In this document: piece by piece, positions 11,628 through 20,146 of the stretch
Position numbering within the stretch: position 1 is the stretch's first letter
How the letters are laid out: every line of letters starts with the position of its first letter
Origin: Asticcacaulis excentricus CB 48
Lineage (GTDB): Bacteria > Pseudomonadota > Alphaproteobacteria > Caulobacterales > Caulobacteraceae
Assembly: GCF_000175215.2 (NCBI RefSeq)
Contig: NC_014816.1
Location: 1 to 64,000, forward strand
Direction: 5' to 3'
DNA: 64,000 nucleotides
Program-made: the position numbers and the translations under genes
The notes under the pieces: model-generated
Database searches by the model: none
Told to the model about the DNA's origin: nothing
What the model saw: only the letters and a program-made list of their open reading frames with translations

Positions 11628-11700
11628 GAGGCAACCACTCCGGTCAGGGGGTAAAACAGTTGCTCGCGCGTTTAAGACCCCTCCCCTCAAGATGCAAGGA

Positions 11701-12201
11701 TTAATGCAGAAGCGAGAGGGCCATCTTATGCCATTGGGCTATGGTAATGCCGTTACTCTGGTCGATGGCCAGAGGGTGGTCTTTTTGTGTGACTGTAAAT
11801 ATCGGAACCAACCCAGGTTCACGGCATTGTACAGATAAAGGTAATTCAATAACCGAGCCGTAAGACCTTATCGGGCTACATAGCCAACCGAAATATGGAG
11901 TATCGTCTGCACGGTCCAAGGCATCCCAACGATCGCTCATGTGGCAAAAGCTGTCTTCGCTTAGTGAAGACCACACTGAAAATTCCAAATAATCCTGCTT
12001 TTTCAGTATGGGTATCCGAATATGCCCACGAATGAAAAAATGCCTATCATCGACAACGCATTGATCTTTATTCAAAAACACCCGGCGTTCAAATTCATCG
12101 TCAGCGGCAAAAGCACGCCAAGGGGCATCAATGCCGAAACACAGGGGCATATCATCATGCGCCTCGCCGCAATGACGGCACTTCCATGATGCCGAACAAA
12201 T
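11701..12201 (-). CDS. DUF2199 protein, no canonical start codon
   Basis: Member of the uncharacterised DUF2199 family. The body is well conserved: WKCRHCGEAHDDMPL (a CxxC zinc-binding-like N terminus), VFLNKDQCVVDDRHFFIRG, EFSVWSSLSEDSF, PYFGWLC and near the end KDHPLAIDQSNGIT. Relatives begin about five residues before the first Cys. Here that point has only ATC and ATT codons behind an AGGGGG stretch, with no in-frame ATG, GTG or TTG between the kup terminator and WKC. The nearest in-frame ATG (12363) would lie inside kup in another frame. I placed the start at the ATT at 12201; translation from ATT, or loss of the start, are both possible. Function unknown. Confidence 0.7.
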   Translation of the reverse strand: MCSASWKCRHCGEAHDDMPLCFGIDAPWRAFAADDEFERRVFLNKDQCVVDDRHFFIRGHIRIPILKKQDYLEFSVWSSLSEDSFCHMSDRWDALDRADDTPYFGWLCSPIRSYGSVIELPLSVQCREPGLVPIFTVTQKDHPLAIDQSNGITIAQWHKMALSLLH

Positions 12202-12217
12202 GATCCCCCTAAACGCA

Positions 12218-12245
12218 AACCCCGTCCGGTAAGCCGAACGGGGTT
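12218..12245 (-). terminator. Hairpin terminator downstream of kup
   Basis: Perfect 8-bp arms AACCCCGT / ACGGGGTT (12218-12225, 12238-12245), a mismatch, three further pairs and a 4-nt loop. On the minus strand the stem is followed by TTTGCGTTT. It sits six bases past the kup stop and just before the DUF2199 gene, separating the two. Confidence 0.65.
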
Positions 12246-12251
12246 GAGTAT

Positions 12252-14273
12252 CTATACACTGACCTGTGTCCCAAGCTCCACAACGCGCCCCGGCGGGATA
12301 TGGAAGAATTCCGTCGGGTTGGTGGCGTTGCGCATCAGGAAGATGAACAGGCGATCCTGCCACAGCGGCATACCGGACGTCGCCGAGGCCACAACGCTGC
12401 GGCGACCGAGGAAGAAGCTGGTGGCCATGATGTCGAACTTCAGGCCCTGCTTGCGGCAGATACCCATGGCTTTGGGCAGGTTCGGGCTTTCCATGAAGCC
12501 ATAGTGAACCGTGACACGCTTGAAGTCCTCATCGAGCTTCTCGATGGTGATGCGCTCAGATTCGTGGACACGCGGGATGTTGCGCGTATCGACCGTCAGG
12601 ATGATGTTCTTCTCATGCAAAATCTTGTTGTGCTTGAGATTGTGCATCAGGGCGACGGGTGCGACTTCGGAATCGGAGGTGAGGAAGATGGCCGTGCCAG
12701 GTACGCGGTGCGGGGGGCGGGCCTTCAACATGTCGATCAGGTCCGTCAGAAGGACGCTGTCGCGGCGGGACTTTTCAAACAGGATGCCCGATCCGCGCAC
12801 CCATGTCGCCATGATGGTGAACAGGCACGCCCCGATGAGCACGGGCAGCCAGCCACCGGAGAAAAAGCGCAGCATGTTGGCGCTGAGGAAGGACAGGTCG
12901 AGAATCATGAAGGGGACGATGAAGGCGAGAACACGCGGCCAGCCCCACTTCCACATCTGACGCATGACAATAGCCGCCATCATGGTTGTAACCACCATGG
13001 TCCCCGTCACAGCCAGACCGTAGGCGTGGGCCAGAGCCGATGAGGTCTGGAAGGTAACCATCACCACCAACACGCCGACCAGCAGCATGGTGTTGAGTTG
13101 CGGGACGAAAATCTGACCTTCCTGCGTTTCCGACGTACGCTTCACGTTCAGACGCGGCAGGAGGCCCAGTTGGATGGCCTGCTGTGTCAGGGAGAAGGCG
13201 CCGGTAATAACCGCCTGAGATGCCACGACCGTAGCCATACCGGCCAGCAGCACCAGAGGCAGACGCAGGGCCAGCGGGGCCATTTCAAAGAACCAGTTCA
13301 TTTCCTCAAACGGACGCCCCGCCGCCTGAGACGCATCGAGAACCGTCAGCGCCAGTGCCCCCTGCCCCAGATAGTTGAGTGTCAGGCACGGCAGCACAAA
13401 GAACAACCAGGCCGCCTGAATGGGCCAGCGACCGAAATGGCCCATATCCGCCGTCAGGGCTTCAGCTCCGGTCACAGTCAGAAAGACCGCGCCCAGCACA
13501 ATGAAGCCGGCCATCCCGTGTTCAGACAGGAATTTTACGGCGTAGTAGGGATTAATAGACGCCAGTATTTGCGGGTTGGCGATAAACTGACCAATGCCCA
13601 GCGCCGCCATCGAAGCAAACCAGACCGCACAGATGGGGCCAAACAGCAGACCGACCTTGGCCGTTCCGTGGCTTTGAAAGGCAAACAGGCCGATCAGCAT
13701 GACGCCTGCAATCATCAGAACCAGTTCATTGGAGATGCTGTTTTCCAGCGCCGGAATGGTGCGCAGGCCCTCGACGGCCGACAGAACTGACATGGCCGGC
13801 GTAATCACCGCGTCACCATAAAACAGCGCTGCGCCTATGATGCCGAGCGTAAAGACGACCGCCGTGCGCTTGCCAATGGCTTGCTGTGCCAGCGCCATCA
13901 GCGACAAAACGCCGCCTTCGCCCTTGTTGTCGGCGCGCATGATGAAGCCGACATATTTGACCGTGACCACAAGGATCATCGCCCACAGGGCCAGCGATAC
14001 GACGCCCAGAATTTCCGGACGCGTCACGCCGTCGCCTGCGGCCGCGTGCAAGGCTTCCTTGAACGCGTAGAGCGGCGAGGTGCCGATGTCACCAAAGACC
14101 ACACCAATAGAACCCAGAGCCAGCGCCCAGAAACCCGCGTGCTTGGCGTGGCTTTCTGTGGACTGCGGTTGTGAGGGTTTGTGCGCGGACGCGACGTCCG
14201 CTCCGGTCTTTTCGCCGGTGGAGACCGAAGCGTCCGGGGAGGGACTGGCTTCGGGAGGGGTATCCCCGATCAT
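12252..14273 (-). CDS. kup: Low-affinity potassium uptake protein Kup
   Basis: Inner-membrane K+/H+ symporter of the KUP/HAK/KT family. The 673-residue protein has a short polar N-terminal extension (Pro/Ser-rich, residues 1-45), then about 12 hydrophobic segments beginning FWALALGSIGVVFGDIGTSP, the family signature (GDIGTSPLYA), and a soluble C-terminal part from about residue 490. The internal YFGDAVITPAMSVLSAVEG block is also diagnostic. The ATG at 14273 is supported by AGGAGA seven bases upstream; a GTG 24 bases earlier is in frame. It is transcribed away from the Rrf2 regulator gene, with 160 bases between the two starts. Confidence 0.96.
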   Translation of the reverse strand: MIGDTPPEASPSPDASVSTGEKTGADVASAHKPSQPQSTESHAKHAGFWALALGSIGVVFGDIGTSPLYAFKEALHAAAGDGVTRPEILGVVSLALWAMILVVTVKYVGFIMRADNKGEGGVLSLMALAQQAIGKRTAVVFTLGIIGAALFYGDAVITPAMSVLSAVEGLRTIPALENSISNELVLMIAGVMLIGLFAFQSHGTAKVGLLFGPICAVWFASMAALGIGQFIANPQILASINPYYAVKFLSEHGMAGFIVLGAVFLTVTGAEALTADMGHFGRWPIQAAWLFFVLPCLTLNYLGQGALALTVLDASQAAGRPFEEMNWFFEMAPLALRLPLVLLAGMATVVASQAVITGAFSLTQQAIQLGLLPRLNVKRTSETQEGQIFVPQLNTMLLVGVLVVMVTFQTSSALAHAYGLAVTGTMVVTTMMAAIVMRQMWKWGWPRVLAFIVPFMILDLSFLSANMLRFFSGGWLPVLIGACLFTIMATWVRGSGILFEKSRRDSVLLTDLIDMLKARPPHRVPGTAIFLTSDSEVAPVALMHNLKHNKILHEKNIILTVDTRNIPRVHESERITIEKLDEDFKRVTVHYGFMESPNLPKAMGICRKQGLKFDIMATSFFLGRRSVVASATSGMPLWQDRLFIFLMRNATNPTEFFHIPPGRVVELGTQVSV

Positions 14274-14433
14274 GCAATATCTCCTGAGAGACCACACAAT
14301 CGGGTCCTCGCTTGAACGGCGGGCCTCTTACGCCCATTTCTAGCCAGATTCAATCCACATTGCATCAGGCCTCCGCTTGGTCACGCGATTCCACTAGGAA
14401 TGGCAGTCAAATTATCGTAATTACGGAGAGATC

Positions 14434-14853
14434 ATGTCCGACAGTCAGAGATTTCCCGTCGCCGCACATACCCTGGCCTATCTGGCCCACAAAGGGGCCT
14501 ATTCGCGTGAACAGGCGGTTTCTTCGTCGGTGCTGGCGGCCTCCATCCCGACCAACCCGGTGGTTATCCGTCGCATGACCACGCAACTGGCCAAGGCCGG
14601 CCTGGTCGATACCTGCTCGGGCGTCTCCGGCGGCACGTGGCTGCTCAAACCCGCTGAAACCATCCCGCTGGATCAGGTGCTGCATGCCGTGCACGGCTGC
14701 GCCCATCTGGGCTCGGCCCCACCCGGAGCCGATGGCTGCCCCGTCGGCCAGGCTATCCCTAAGGCGGTATCGGGCGCCATGAAAGCGGCCAATGCCGCCG
14801 CGACCGAAACCCTTTCGAAAATCACTGTCGCCGACCTCATCCGGAATATCTGA
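14434..14853 (+). CDS. Rrf2-family transcriptional regulator
   Basis: Winged-helix regulator of the Rrf2 group, 139 residues, with the typical opening RFPVAAHTLAYLAHK and the recognition region SSSVLAASIPTNPVVIRRMTTQLAKAGLV. Many Rrf2 proteins sense redox state, nitric oxide or iron-sulphur status. Here there are three cysteines, at residues 61, 89 and 102, but not in the closely spaced arrangement of IscR-type cluster binders, so any thiol sensing is inferred. The ribosome binding site is GGAG. The stop overlaps the next start by one base (TGATG), so it is translationally coupled to the dehydrogenase that follows, a likely target of its regulation. Confidence 0.9.
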   Translation: MSDSQRFPVAAHTLAYLAHKGAYSREQAVSSSVLAASIPTNPVVIRRMTTQLAKAGLVDTCSGVSGGTWLLKPAETIPLDQVLHAVHGCAHLGSAPPGADGCPVGQAIPKAVSGAMKAANAAATETLSKITVADLIRNI

Positions 14854-15647
14854 TGCGCAGACTGGCCCTCATTACCGGCGCAACTTCGGGCATTGGCCTC
14901 GCCTTTGCCCGCGTCTATGCCAGCCACGGCTGGGACGTGGTGGTCACGGGCCGCCGTCAGGAGCGTTTGGAAAAGCTGGTTGAAGAAATTCGCCTGCGCT
15001 TCGGCGTCGAAGCCTCGTTCGTCGTGGCCGACCTGTCCGAAGTGGGCGCGCCGCAAAGGCTGATCGACTATGTAACGTCGCTTGGGCGCAAGGTCGATGG
15101 GCTGGTCAACAATGCCGGCTATGGCCTGCCAGAAGGCTTTATCGGCAATGCCTTTTCGTCGCATGAAGCGTTTCTGCGGGTGATGATGCACACCCCGACC
15201 GAACTGGCCTATCTGGTCCTGCCCGGCATGATCGAGCAGAAGTTCGGACGCATCGTGAATGTGTCGTCTCTGGCCTCTTATCTGCCCGCTTCACCGGGCG
15301 ACACCCTCTATGCACCCGTCAAGGCGTATCTGACGCGCTTTTCACAAGGCCTGCACCTTGAGGCGCGTGACCACGGCGTTCATGTCAGTGCCCTTTGCCC
15401 TGGCTACACCTATTCAGAATTCCACGACGTCACCGGCTCGCGTGAGCGCATCAGTCAGACGACGCCGGAATGGATGTGGATGGGCGCTGATGAGGTGGCC
15501 CGCGAAGGCTATCAGGCCGCCGAAGCCAATCGCGCTATTTGCGTGCCGGGTGCCCCCAACAAGTTCCTGTCGGCGCTGCTGAAGATCATCCCCGACGACT
15601 GGGCGCTGGAGCTGATCTCCAACCATCTGCGCAAGATGGTGCGCTAG
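14853..15647 (+). CDS. Short-chain dehydrogenase/reductase (SDR)
   Basis: NAD(P)-dependent oxidoreductase of the classical SDR family, 264 residues. It shows the Rossmann nucleotide motif TGATSGIG (about residues 8-15), NNAGYG (about 87-92), a catalytic serine in NVSSLAS and the YxxxK pair in YAPVKAYL. A basic stretch GRRQ after the second beta strand favours NADPH. The substrate cannot be told from sequence; the large C-terminal segment with a QTTPEWMWM stretch resembles SDRs annotated only generally. It is coupled to the Rrf2 regulator by a one-base overlap. Confidence 0.9.
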   Translation: MRRLALITGATSGIGLAFARVYASHGWDVVVTGRRQERLEKLVEEIRLRFGVEASFVVADLSEVGAPQRLIDYVTSLGRKVDGLVNNAGYGLPEGFIGNAFSSHEAFLRVMMHTPTELAYLVLPGMIEQKFGRIVNVSSLASYLPASPGDTLYAPVKAYLTRFSQGLHLEARDHGVHVSALCPGYTYSEFHDVTGSRERISQTTPEWMWMGADEVAREGYQAAEANRAICVPGAPNKFLSALLKIIPDDWALELISNHLRKMVR

Positions 15648-15683
15648 ATCATTGTGATTTCTGGTAGAAACATAATGATCTAG
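15644..15683. repeat. Long imperfect hairpin at the SDR stop codon
   Basis: Perfect 10-bp arms CTAGATCATT / AATGATCTAG (15644-15653 and 15674-15683) with an additional TTTC/GAAA pairing inside. It includes the SDR TAG stop and lies between the convergent SDR and marC genes, so it may act as a two-way terminator, although no clear T run follows on either side. Confidence 0.5.
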
Positions 15684-15786
15684 ATTGTGTTTGGCCCCTC
15701 GCCGGCTCCGGGCTCCGCCACCTTGGTCCTCGCCTCAATGGTGGCTTGAGCGGAAGGGTTCCATTAGAAATCAGTCTGCTCTTGAA

Positions 15787-16518
15787 CTAGGACCCGCTGT
15801 AGGGGTGAGCTGCCGCCGGAACGATGATATCGTGCGTGACGGTCGAAATGGCCGAAATGATGATCTGCACGGACAGGGCACAGAGAATGAGCCCGAGCAC
15901 GCGGATGACCACCACCATGCCGACGCGGCCCAGCATCTTGGAAATATGGCCCGTAAACAGGAAGGTCAGAAGGACTGCCAGCGAGGTGGTAACGATGGCT
16001 CCAAGGCCTACTGCCATACCCGTAATGCCGTATTTCTGAGCCTCACCCGCCTGAATGATGACGGTCGAAATCGCACCCGGCCCGATCAAAAGCGGGATGG
16101 CAAAAGGCACGACGAACTTTTCAAAAGTCTTCTTGGCGCGATCGCGGCCACGGATGGGCGCGCCGTGGGCATCGACGGTATCTTCGGTCAGGGATTCGGT
16201 CTCTTCAAACATGGCCAGAAAATCGCCACGCGTCATATCGAGCCCCAGTAGGAACAAGAGGATGCCGCCAGCAATACGGAAGGCGTCCATCGAAATGCCA
16301 AAGAACTGGAGTAGGGCCAGACCGGTGAAGAAGAAGAAGCTGAGGAACAGGGCGGCGAAGGCGGAAATATAGACCACCAGCCAGCGCCGCGCCGATTCCG
16401 ACTGGGTGCGCGTGGCCGCCGCAAAGATCGGCACATTACCAATGGGATCGAGCAGGGCGAACAGTGTGATGAAGAAGTTCACATAAAGCTCAACCAGACC
16501 CAATGAGCCACCCGACAT
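15787..16518 (-). CDS. MarC family integral membrane protein (UPF0056)
   Basis: Inner-membrane protein of the MarC/YchE group with six predicted membrane segments. The name comes from the E. coli mar locus, but a direct role in multiple antibiotic resistance was not borne out and the transported compound is unknown. The sequence begins MSGGSLGLVELYVNFFITLFALLDPIG with the family hallmark LFALLDPIGNVPIF, and later has LFLLGLDMTRGDF and PFAIPLLIGPGAIST. A polar loop around residues 95-115 separates the two three-helix halves. The ATG at 16518 is preceded by GGAGGG with six bases spacing; a GTG just upstream is possible. It stands alone between convergent SDR and divergent pyrF. Confidence 0.9.
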   Translation of the reverse strand: MSGGSLGLVELYVNFFITLFALLDPIGNVPIFAAATRTQSESARRWLVVYISAFAALFLSFFFFTGLALLQFFGISMDAFRIAGGILLFLLGLDMTRGDFLAMFEETESLTEDTVDAHGAPIRGRDRAKKTFEKFVVPFAIPLLIGPGAISTVIIQAGEAQKYGITGMAVGLGAIVTTSLAVLLTFLFTGHISKMLGRVGMVVVIRVLGLILCALSVQIIISAISTVTHDIIVPAAAHPYSGS

Positions 16519-16675
16519 CACTTGCCCTCCTGCAACCGATTCATTTTGTAACAGACCCGCCTATCCGGTTACAGGAAAAACTTTCGCCGGAACTGAGGCC
16601 AAAGGGTGCGCTTTTTCCCCATTGTGCCCCGCAAAATCCAGTGTATGTGAAACCGACTGTTACCGGAGCGCCGTT

Positions 16676-17365
16676 ATGACCCTGCCCGCCGACCCCCGCA
16701 TTATCGTCGCCCTCGATGAGCCTGATCTCGCCTCTGCCCGCCATCTGGTTGAGGTGCTGGGTGATCACGTCAGCTATTACAAGATAGGCCTGACGCTTTT
16801 AGGACAGGGCGGTCTGTCTTTGACCGAGGAACTGGGCGCGCGTGGCAAAAAAGTGTTTCAGGACTGGAAGCTGCACGACATCGGCGCGCAGGTCGAAGGG
16901 GCCGCTGAGGCCATTTCACGCGGGGCTTGCGATATGCTGACCGTCCATGCAGAGCCGCAGGTGATGAAGGCCGCTGTGCGCGGCCGTCAGGGCCACACAA
17001 AACTTTTGGGCGTCACGGTTATGACGACGTTGAAGCAGGATGATCTCGATGAGATGGGCTATGGCATGGCGCTGGAAGATCTGGTCAAACGCCGGGTCGA
17101 TCAGGCGGTTGAAGCCGGCATGGACGGCGTCGTCGCCAGCCCGCACGAAGCGGCCATGATCCGTGCCCGCGTTCCGGCAGACTTCCTGATTGTCACCCCC
17201 GGCGTTCGCCCCGCCTGGGCCGATGCCAATGACCAAAAGCGCATCGCCACGCCGGCCGATGCGATACATAATGGCGCCACGCATATGGTCATCGGTCGCC
17301 CGATCACCCGCGCCCCCGACCCCGTGGTCGCGGTGCAGGCAATATTGGCGGAGTTGCAGGGGTAA
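16676..17365 (+). CDS. pyrF: Orotidine 5'-phosphate decarboxylase
   Basis: Final step of UMP synthesis: decarboxylates OMP. The 229-residue TIM barrel carries the catalytic DxKxxDI motif as DWKLHDIG (about residues 62-69), an opening IIVALDEPDLASAR, a VTPGVRP segment and the phosphate-binding VIGRPIT near the C terminus. The start at 16676 (MTLPADPRIIVALD) has GGAG eight bases upstream. It is divergent from marC and ends 21 bases before the convergent SdhAF4 gene. Confidence 0.97.
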   Translation: MTLPADPRIIVALDEPDLASARHLVEVLGDHVSYYKIGLTLLGQGGLSLTEELGARGKKVFQDWKLHDIGAQVEGAAEAISRGACDMLTVHAEPQVMKAAVRGRQGHTKLLGVTVMTTLKQDDLDEMGYGMALEDLVKRRVDQAVEAGMDGVVASPHEAAMIRARVPADFLIVTPGVRPAWADANDQKRIATPADAIHNGATHMVIGRPITRAPDPVVAVQAILAELQG

Positions 17366-17386
17366 GCCCGTTATCAGGGGCGGACA

Positions 17387-17626
17387 TTAAAAATCGCTGA
17401 CGATGCCCTTACGTTCCCAGTCGCCAAAGCGTGTGGGTTCCAGCCCCGCCGGCCCGCCCTCTTCAAACGGACGCTCATCTGCGTTTTTTTCGGCCTCTGC
17501 GCGACGTTGAGCGGCTTCGGCCAGAGCGCGTTGCGCCGCCGGAGTCAAAACACGCTCAGGCATCTCCACTTTTTCAGCATCATCAATCGATTGCGAAGTC
17601 GTTTCGTCGTTTTTTTCAGATGACAT
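17387..17626 (-). CDS. Succinate dehydrogenase assembly factor 4 homologue (DUF1674)
   Basis: 79-residue protein whose C terminus GGPAGLEPTRFGDWERKG, followed by IVSDF, is the conserved DUF1674/SdhAF4 signature. In mitochondria SdhAF4 binds the flavinylated SdhA subunit and helps assemble succinate dehydrogenase; bacterial relatives are assumed to do the same. The N-terminal half is charged, Glu/Ala-rich and probably disordered. The ATG at 17626 is preferred; a TTG 51 bases upstream would add a non-conserved tail overlapping the htpX promoter. It is divergent from htpX and convergent with pyrF; no sdh genes are present in the window. Confidence 0.85.
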   Translation of the reverse strand: MSSEKNDETTSQSIDDAEKVEMPERVLTPAAQRALAEAAQRRAEAEKNADERPFEEGGPAGLEPTRFGDWERKGIVSDF

Positions 17627-17638
17627 TTTTGTAAGTGC

Positions 17639-17666
17639 CTTAAATTTGTCTGCGCTATCCTTATAT
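17639..17666 (+). promoter_or_regulatory. Sigma-32-like heat-shock promoter of htpX
   Basis: CTTA (17639-17642), 17 bases, then CTTATAT (17660-17666). Alphaproteobacterial heat-shock promoters follow CTTG-N17/18-CYTATNT, so only one base differs. It lies 62 bases before the htpX ATG, a plausible leader length, and htpX is a heat-shock gene in many bacteria. Confidence 0.6.
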
Positions 17667-17727
17667 GTATTTCCCAAGGGACGCTATCGCAACCCTAATA
17701 CTTAACATTCAGGAGAGCTTCTTAACC

Positions 17728-18624
17728 ATGAACCCGTTCAAGACCTTCATGCTTCTGGCGGGTATGACCGCACTGTTTGGCGCGATCGGTCTGGCGATTG
17801 GCGGGCCTACGGGCATGCTGATCGCGCTGGGCCTGGCCTTGGCCATGAACGCGTTTGCCTACTGGAACTCAGACAAGATGGTGTTGAAGGCCTACCGGGC
17901 CGAACCCGTCGATCCTGCCGCCGCTAGCGGCCTGATCCGCACCTATTACGACGATATCGCCGAAATGAGTCACCGCGCCGGCCTGCCAATGCCGGCCGTC
18001 TACATCATACATAATGATCAGCCCAATGCCTTTGCCACAGGGCGCAATCCGCAAAACGCTGCCGTGGCCGCCACGACCGGCCTTCTGCGCATGCTGGACC
18101 GTAGCGAAATCCGTGGCGTGATGGCGCACGAACTGGCGCACGTGAAAAACCGCGACACCCTGATCATGACGGTGACAGCAACCCTGGCCGGTGCCATTTC
18201 GTCGATCGCCAATTTCGCCATGTTCTTTGGCGGGAATAGCGAGGATGAAGATGGGATCAACCCGATTGCCGCCATCTTAATGGCCATTGTCGCACCTTTA
18301 GCCGCCATGCTGGTCCAAATGGCTATTTCGCGGGTCCGTGAGTACGAGGCCGACCGCGTGGGGGCCGAACTGTGCGGCGATCCGGAAAGCCTTGCGCGCG
18401 CCCTGCGCAAGATCGAACAATACGCCCACGGCATCCCCAACCACGAAGCCGAGCGCAATCCGGCATCGGCGCACATGTTCATCATCAACCCTTTGTCGGG
18501 CAAGCGGATGGATAACCTCTTCTCGACCCACCCGGCGACTGACAACCGTGTACGCGCCCTGATGGAGCTGGGCGTGCGCATGGGCAATCGGCGCGGCGGC
18601 ATGACCAGCGTGCCGACGACATAA
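17728..18624 (+). CDS. htpX: Membrane zinc metalloprotease HtpX
   Basis: M48-family protease that degrades misfolded inner-membrane proteins alongside FtsH. The 298-residue protein begins MNPFKTFMLLAGMTALF, with two N-terminal membrane helices, then the zinc motif HELAH (His134, Glu135, His138) in MAHELAHVKNRD, two more hydrophobic segments (about 150-180 and 192-212) and the third ligand region REYEADRVGAELCG. A Gly/Arg-rich tail is usual. The start at 17728 has AGGAGA about 11 bases upstream. A heat-shock-type promoter precedes it. Confidence 0.96.
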   Translation: MNPFKTFMLLAGMTALFGAIGLAIGGPTGMLIALGLALAMNAFAYWNSDKMVLKAYRAEPVDPAAASGLIRTYYDDIAEMSHRAGLPMPAVYIIHNDQPNAFATGRNPQNAAVAATTGLLRMLDRSEIRGVMAHELAHVKNRDTLIMTVTATLAGAISSIANFAMFFGGNSEDEDGINPIAAILMAIVAPLAAMLVQMAISRVREYEADRVGAELCGDPESLARALRKIEQYAHGIPNHEAERNPASAHMFIINPLSGKRMDNLFSTHPATDNRVRALMELGVRMGNRRGGMTSVPTT

Positions 18625-18742
18625 GCGGGTTGGGGCGCGGGACGATTGCTGATATAGCGGCGCCTCATCTGGTCTTTCAGGCCACTGTCTCCCCCTCAAA
18701 AAGGAAGACAGTCGTAACGCACAGCATCTTTTGAGAGTTTGC

Positions 18743-20137
18743 ATGTCCCAAAATTCCGGTCGCCCCTCTGGTAAGCCTCCCCGCGCACCCGCGGCAAAGC
18801 CCCGTCCTTCCGCCCGCCAAAGCCGCCCGAAGACAGACGCTTCTGACGGCATGGAGAGCGATATCGGCATCGCGGCGCGCGTAGCCGCCATAACCCTCGT
18901 CGAAGCGGCGCTTGAAAAGCGCAGCGGTTTTGATGAAGCCGCGGCCAGCGCCGATTTCCTCAAGCTGTCAGAAACCGAACGGGCCTTCGCCGGTGCGCTC
19001 GCCCTGCTTGTTCTGCGTCGTTTGGGACAGCTTGATCACGTCATTCACAAAAAGACACAGAAGATGCCCCCCGAAGCGGTGCGTCAGCTTCTGCGTATTG
19101 GCATGGCGCAAATCTTTTTTATGCAGGTGCCCGACTTCGCCGCCGTTTCGACCACGGTGAAGATCGCCGAGCGTGAAAACAAGACCCGCCCGTTCAAGGG
19201 GCTGATCAATGCCATCCTGCGCGGCCTGATCCGCGACGGCAAGCTATCCGACGTCAATCCAAAGCGCCTTGTGCCCGACTGGTTGTGGCAAAGATGGGTT
19301 CAGACTTACGGCGAAGAGAATGCGGCGGGCATGGCCAGCGTCCTGACCGAAGAACCGGCAACCGACTTAAGCTTCCGAAATCCAACTGACCGCGACGGAC
19401 TGGCCGAGGCCCTTCAGGGCGAAGCCGTCGGTCCGGTGAATCTGCGCTCAAGCCTGCGCGGTGATTTGCGTCAATGGGCAGATTATGACGCCGGTAAGTG
19501 GTGGGTGCAGGACATTGCCGCGGCCACCCCGGTCAATCTGCTGGGTGATCTTAACGGCAAGACCGCCCTTGATGTCTGTGCCGCGCCGGGCGGCAAGACG
19601 CTGCAACTGATTGCCAAAGGGGCGCAGACCGTTGCAATCGACCGCTCCAAAAACCGCCTCAAGCGCGTTGAGGACAACCTGAAACGCATAGGCATGAGCG
19701 CCGAAATCCACAATGCCGACGCCTCGACCTTTGATGATCCGCGCGCCTTCGACGTGGTACTGGTCGATGCGCCCTGTTCGGCCACCGGCACCTATCGGCG
19801 TCAGCCGGACGTGCTGTGGGCCACTCGCCCCGCCGATGTCGCCAAGCTGGCCGATGTTCAGCACCGCCTGCTCGATGCGCTGGCGCCGCGCGTCAAGCCC
19901 GGCGGCGACTTCCTCTACTGCACCTGCTCGCTGGAACGCGAGGAAGGCGAAACCCAGATTCTGGCCTTCCTGCGCCGGAACAAGGACTTCACTCTGGTCA
20001 AGCACACAGCCGATCAGCACCCGGACATACCCGCCGCCTCATTTGCGCCCGAAGGCTGGTTGAGATTGCTGCCGCATCAGCGTAAGGGAGGGCAGGACGG
20101 GTTCTTCGTCGCGCACCTGAAACGCAACCCCGCTTAA
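18743..20137 (+). CDS. rsmB: 16S rRNA m5C967 methyltransferase RsmB
   Basis: SAM-dependent enzyme that methylates C967 of 16S rRNA (E. coli numbering). After a basic, Pro-rich N-terminal tail (residues 1-35) comes a NusB-like RNA-binding domain (about 40-165), then the methyltransferase domain with SAM motif DVCAAPGGKT (277-286), DAPCSATGTYRRQPD (Cys345 of motif IV) and YCTCSLEREEGE with the catalytic nucleophile Cys395. The length of 464 residues is a little above E. coli RsmB because of the tail. The start at 18743 begins MSQNSGRP; a TTG 12 bases earlier is in frame. It is first in a run with rpe, a heparinase-like gene and purH. Confidence 0.94.
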   Translation: MSQNSGRPSGKPPRAPAAKPRPSARQSRPKTDASDGMESDIGIAARVAAITLVEAALEKRSGFDEAAASADFLKLSETERAFAGALALLVLRRLGQLDHVIHKKTQKMPPEAVRQLLRIGMAQIFFMQVPDFAAVSTTVKIAERENKTRPFKGLINAILRGLIRDGKLSDVNPKRLVPDWLWQRWVQTYGEENAAGMASVLTEEPATDLSFRNPTDRDGLAEALQGEAVGPVNLRSSLRGDLRQWADYDAGKWWVQDIAAATPVNLLGDLNGKTALDVCAAPGGKTLQLIAKGAQTVAIDRSKNRLKRVEDNLKRIGMSAEIHNADASTFDDPRAFDVVLVDAPCSATGTYRRQPDVLWATRPADVAKLADVQHRLLDALAPRVKPGGDFLYCTCSLEREEGETQILAFLRRNKDFTLVKHTADQHPDIPAASFAPEGWLRLLPHQRKGGQDGFFVAHLKRNPA

Positions 20138-20146
20138 GAGTTCTGC

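Noticed and set aside
10305..11654. 449-codon open frame on the plus strand
   Set aside because: It lies wholly antisense to argG, has no family features and is an artefact of GC-rich codon bias.
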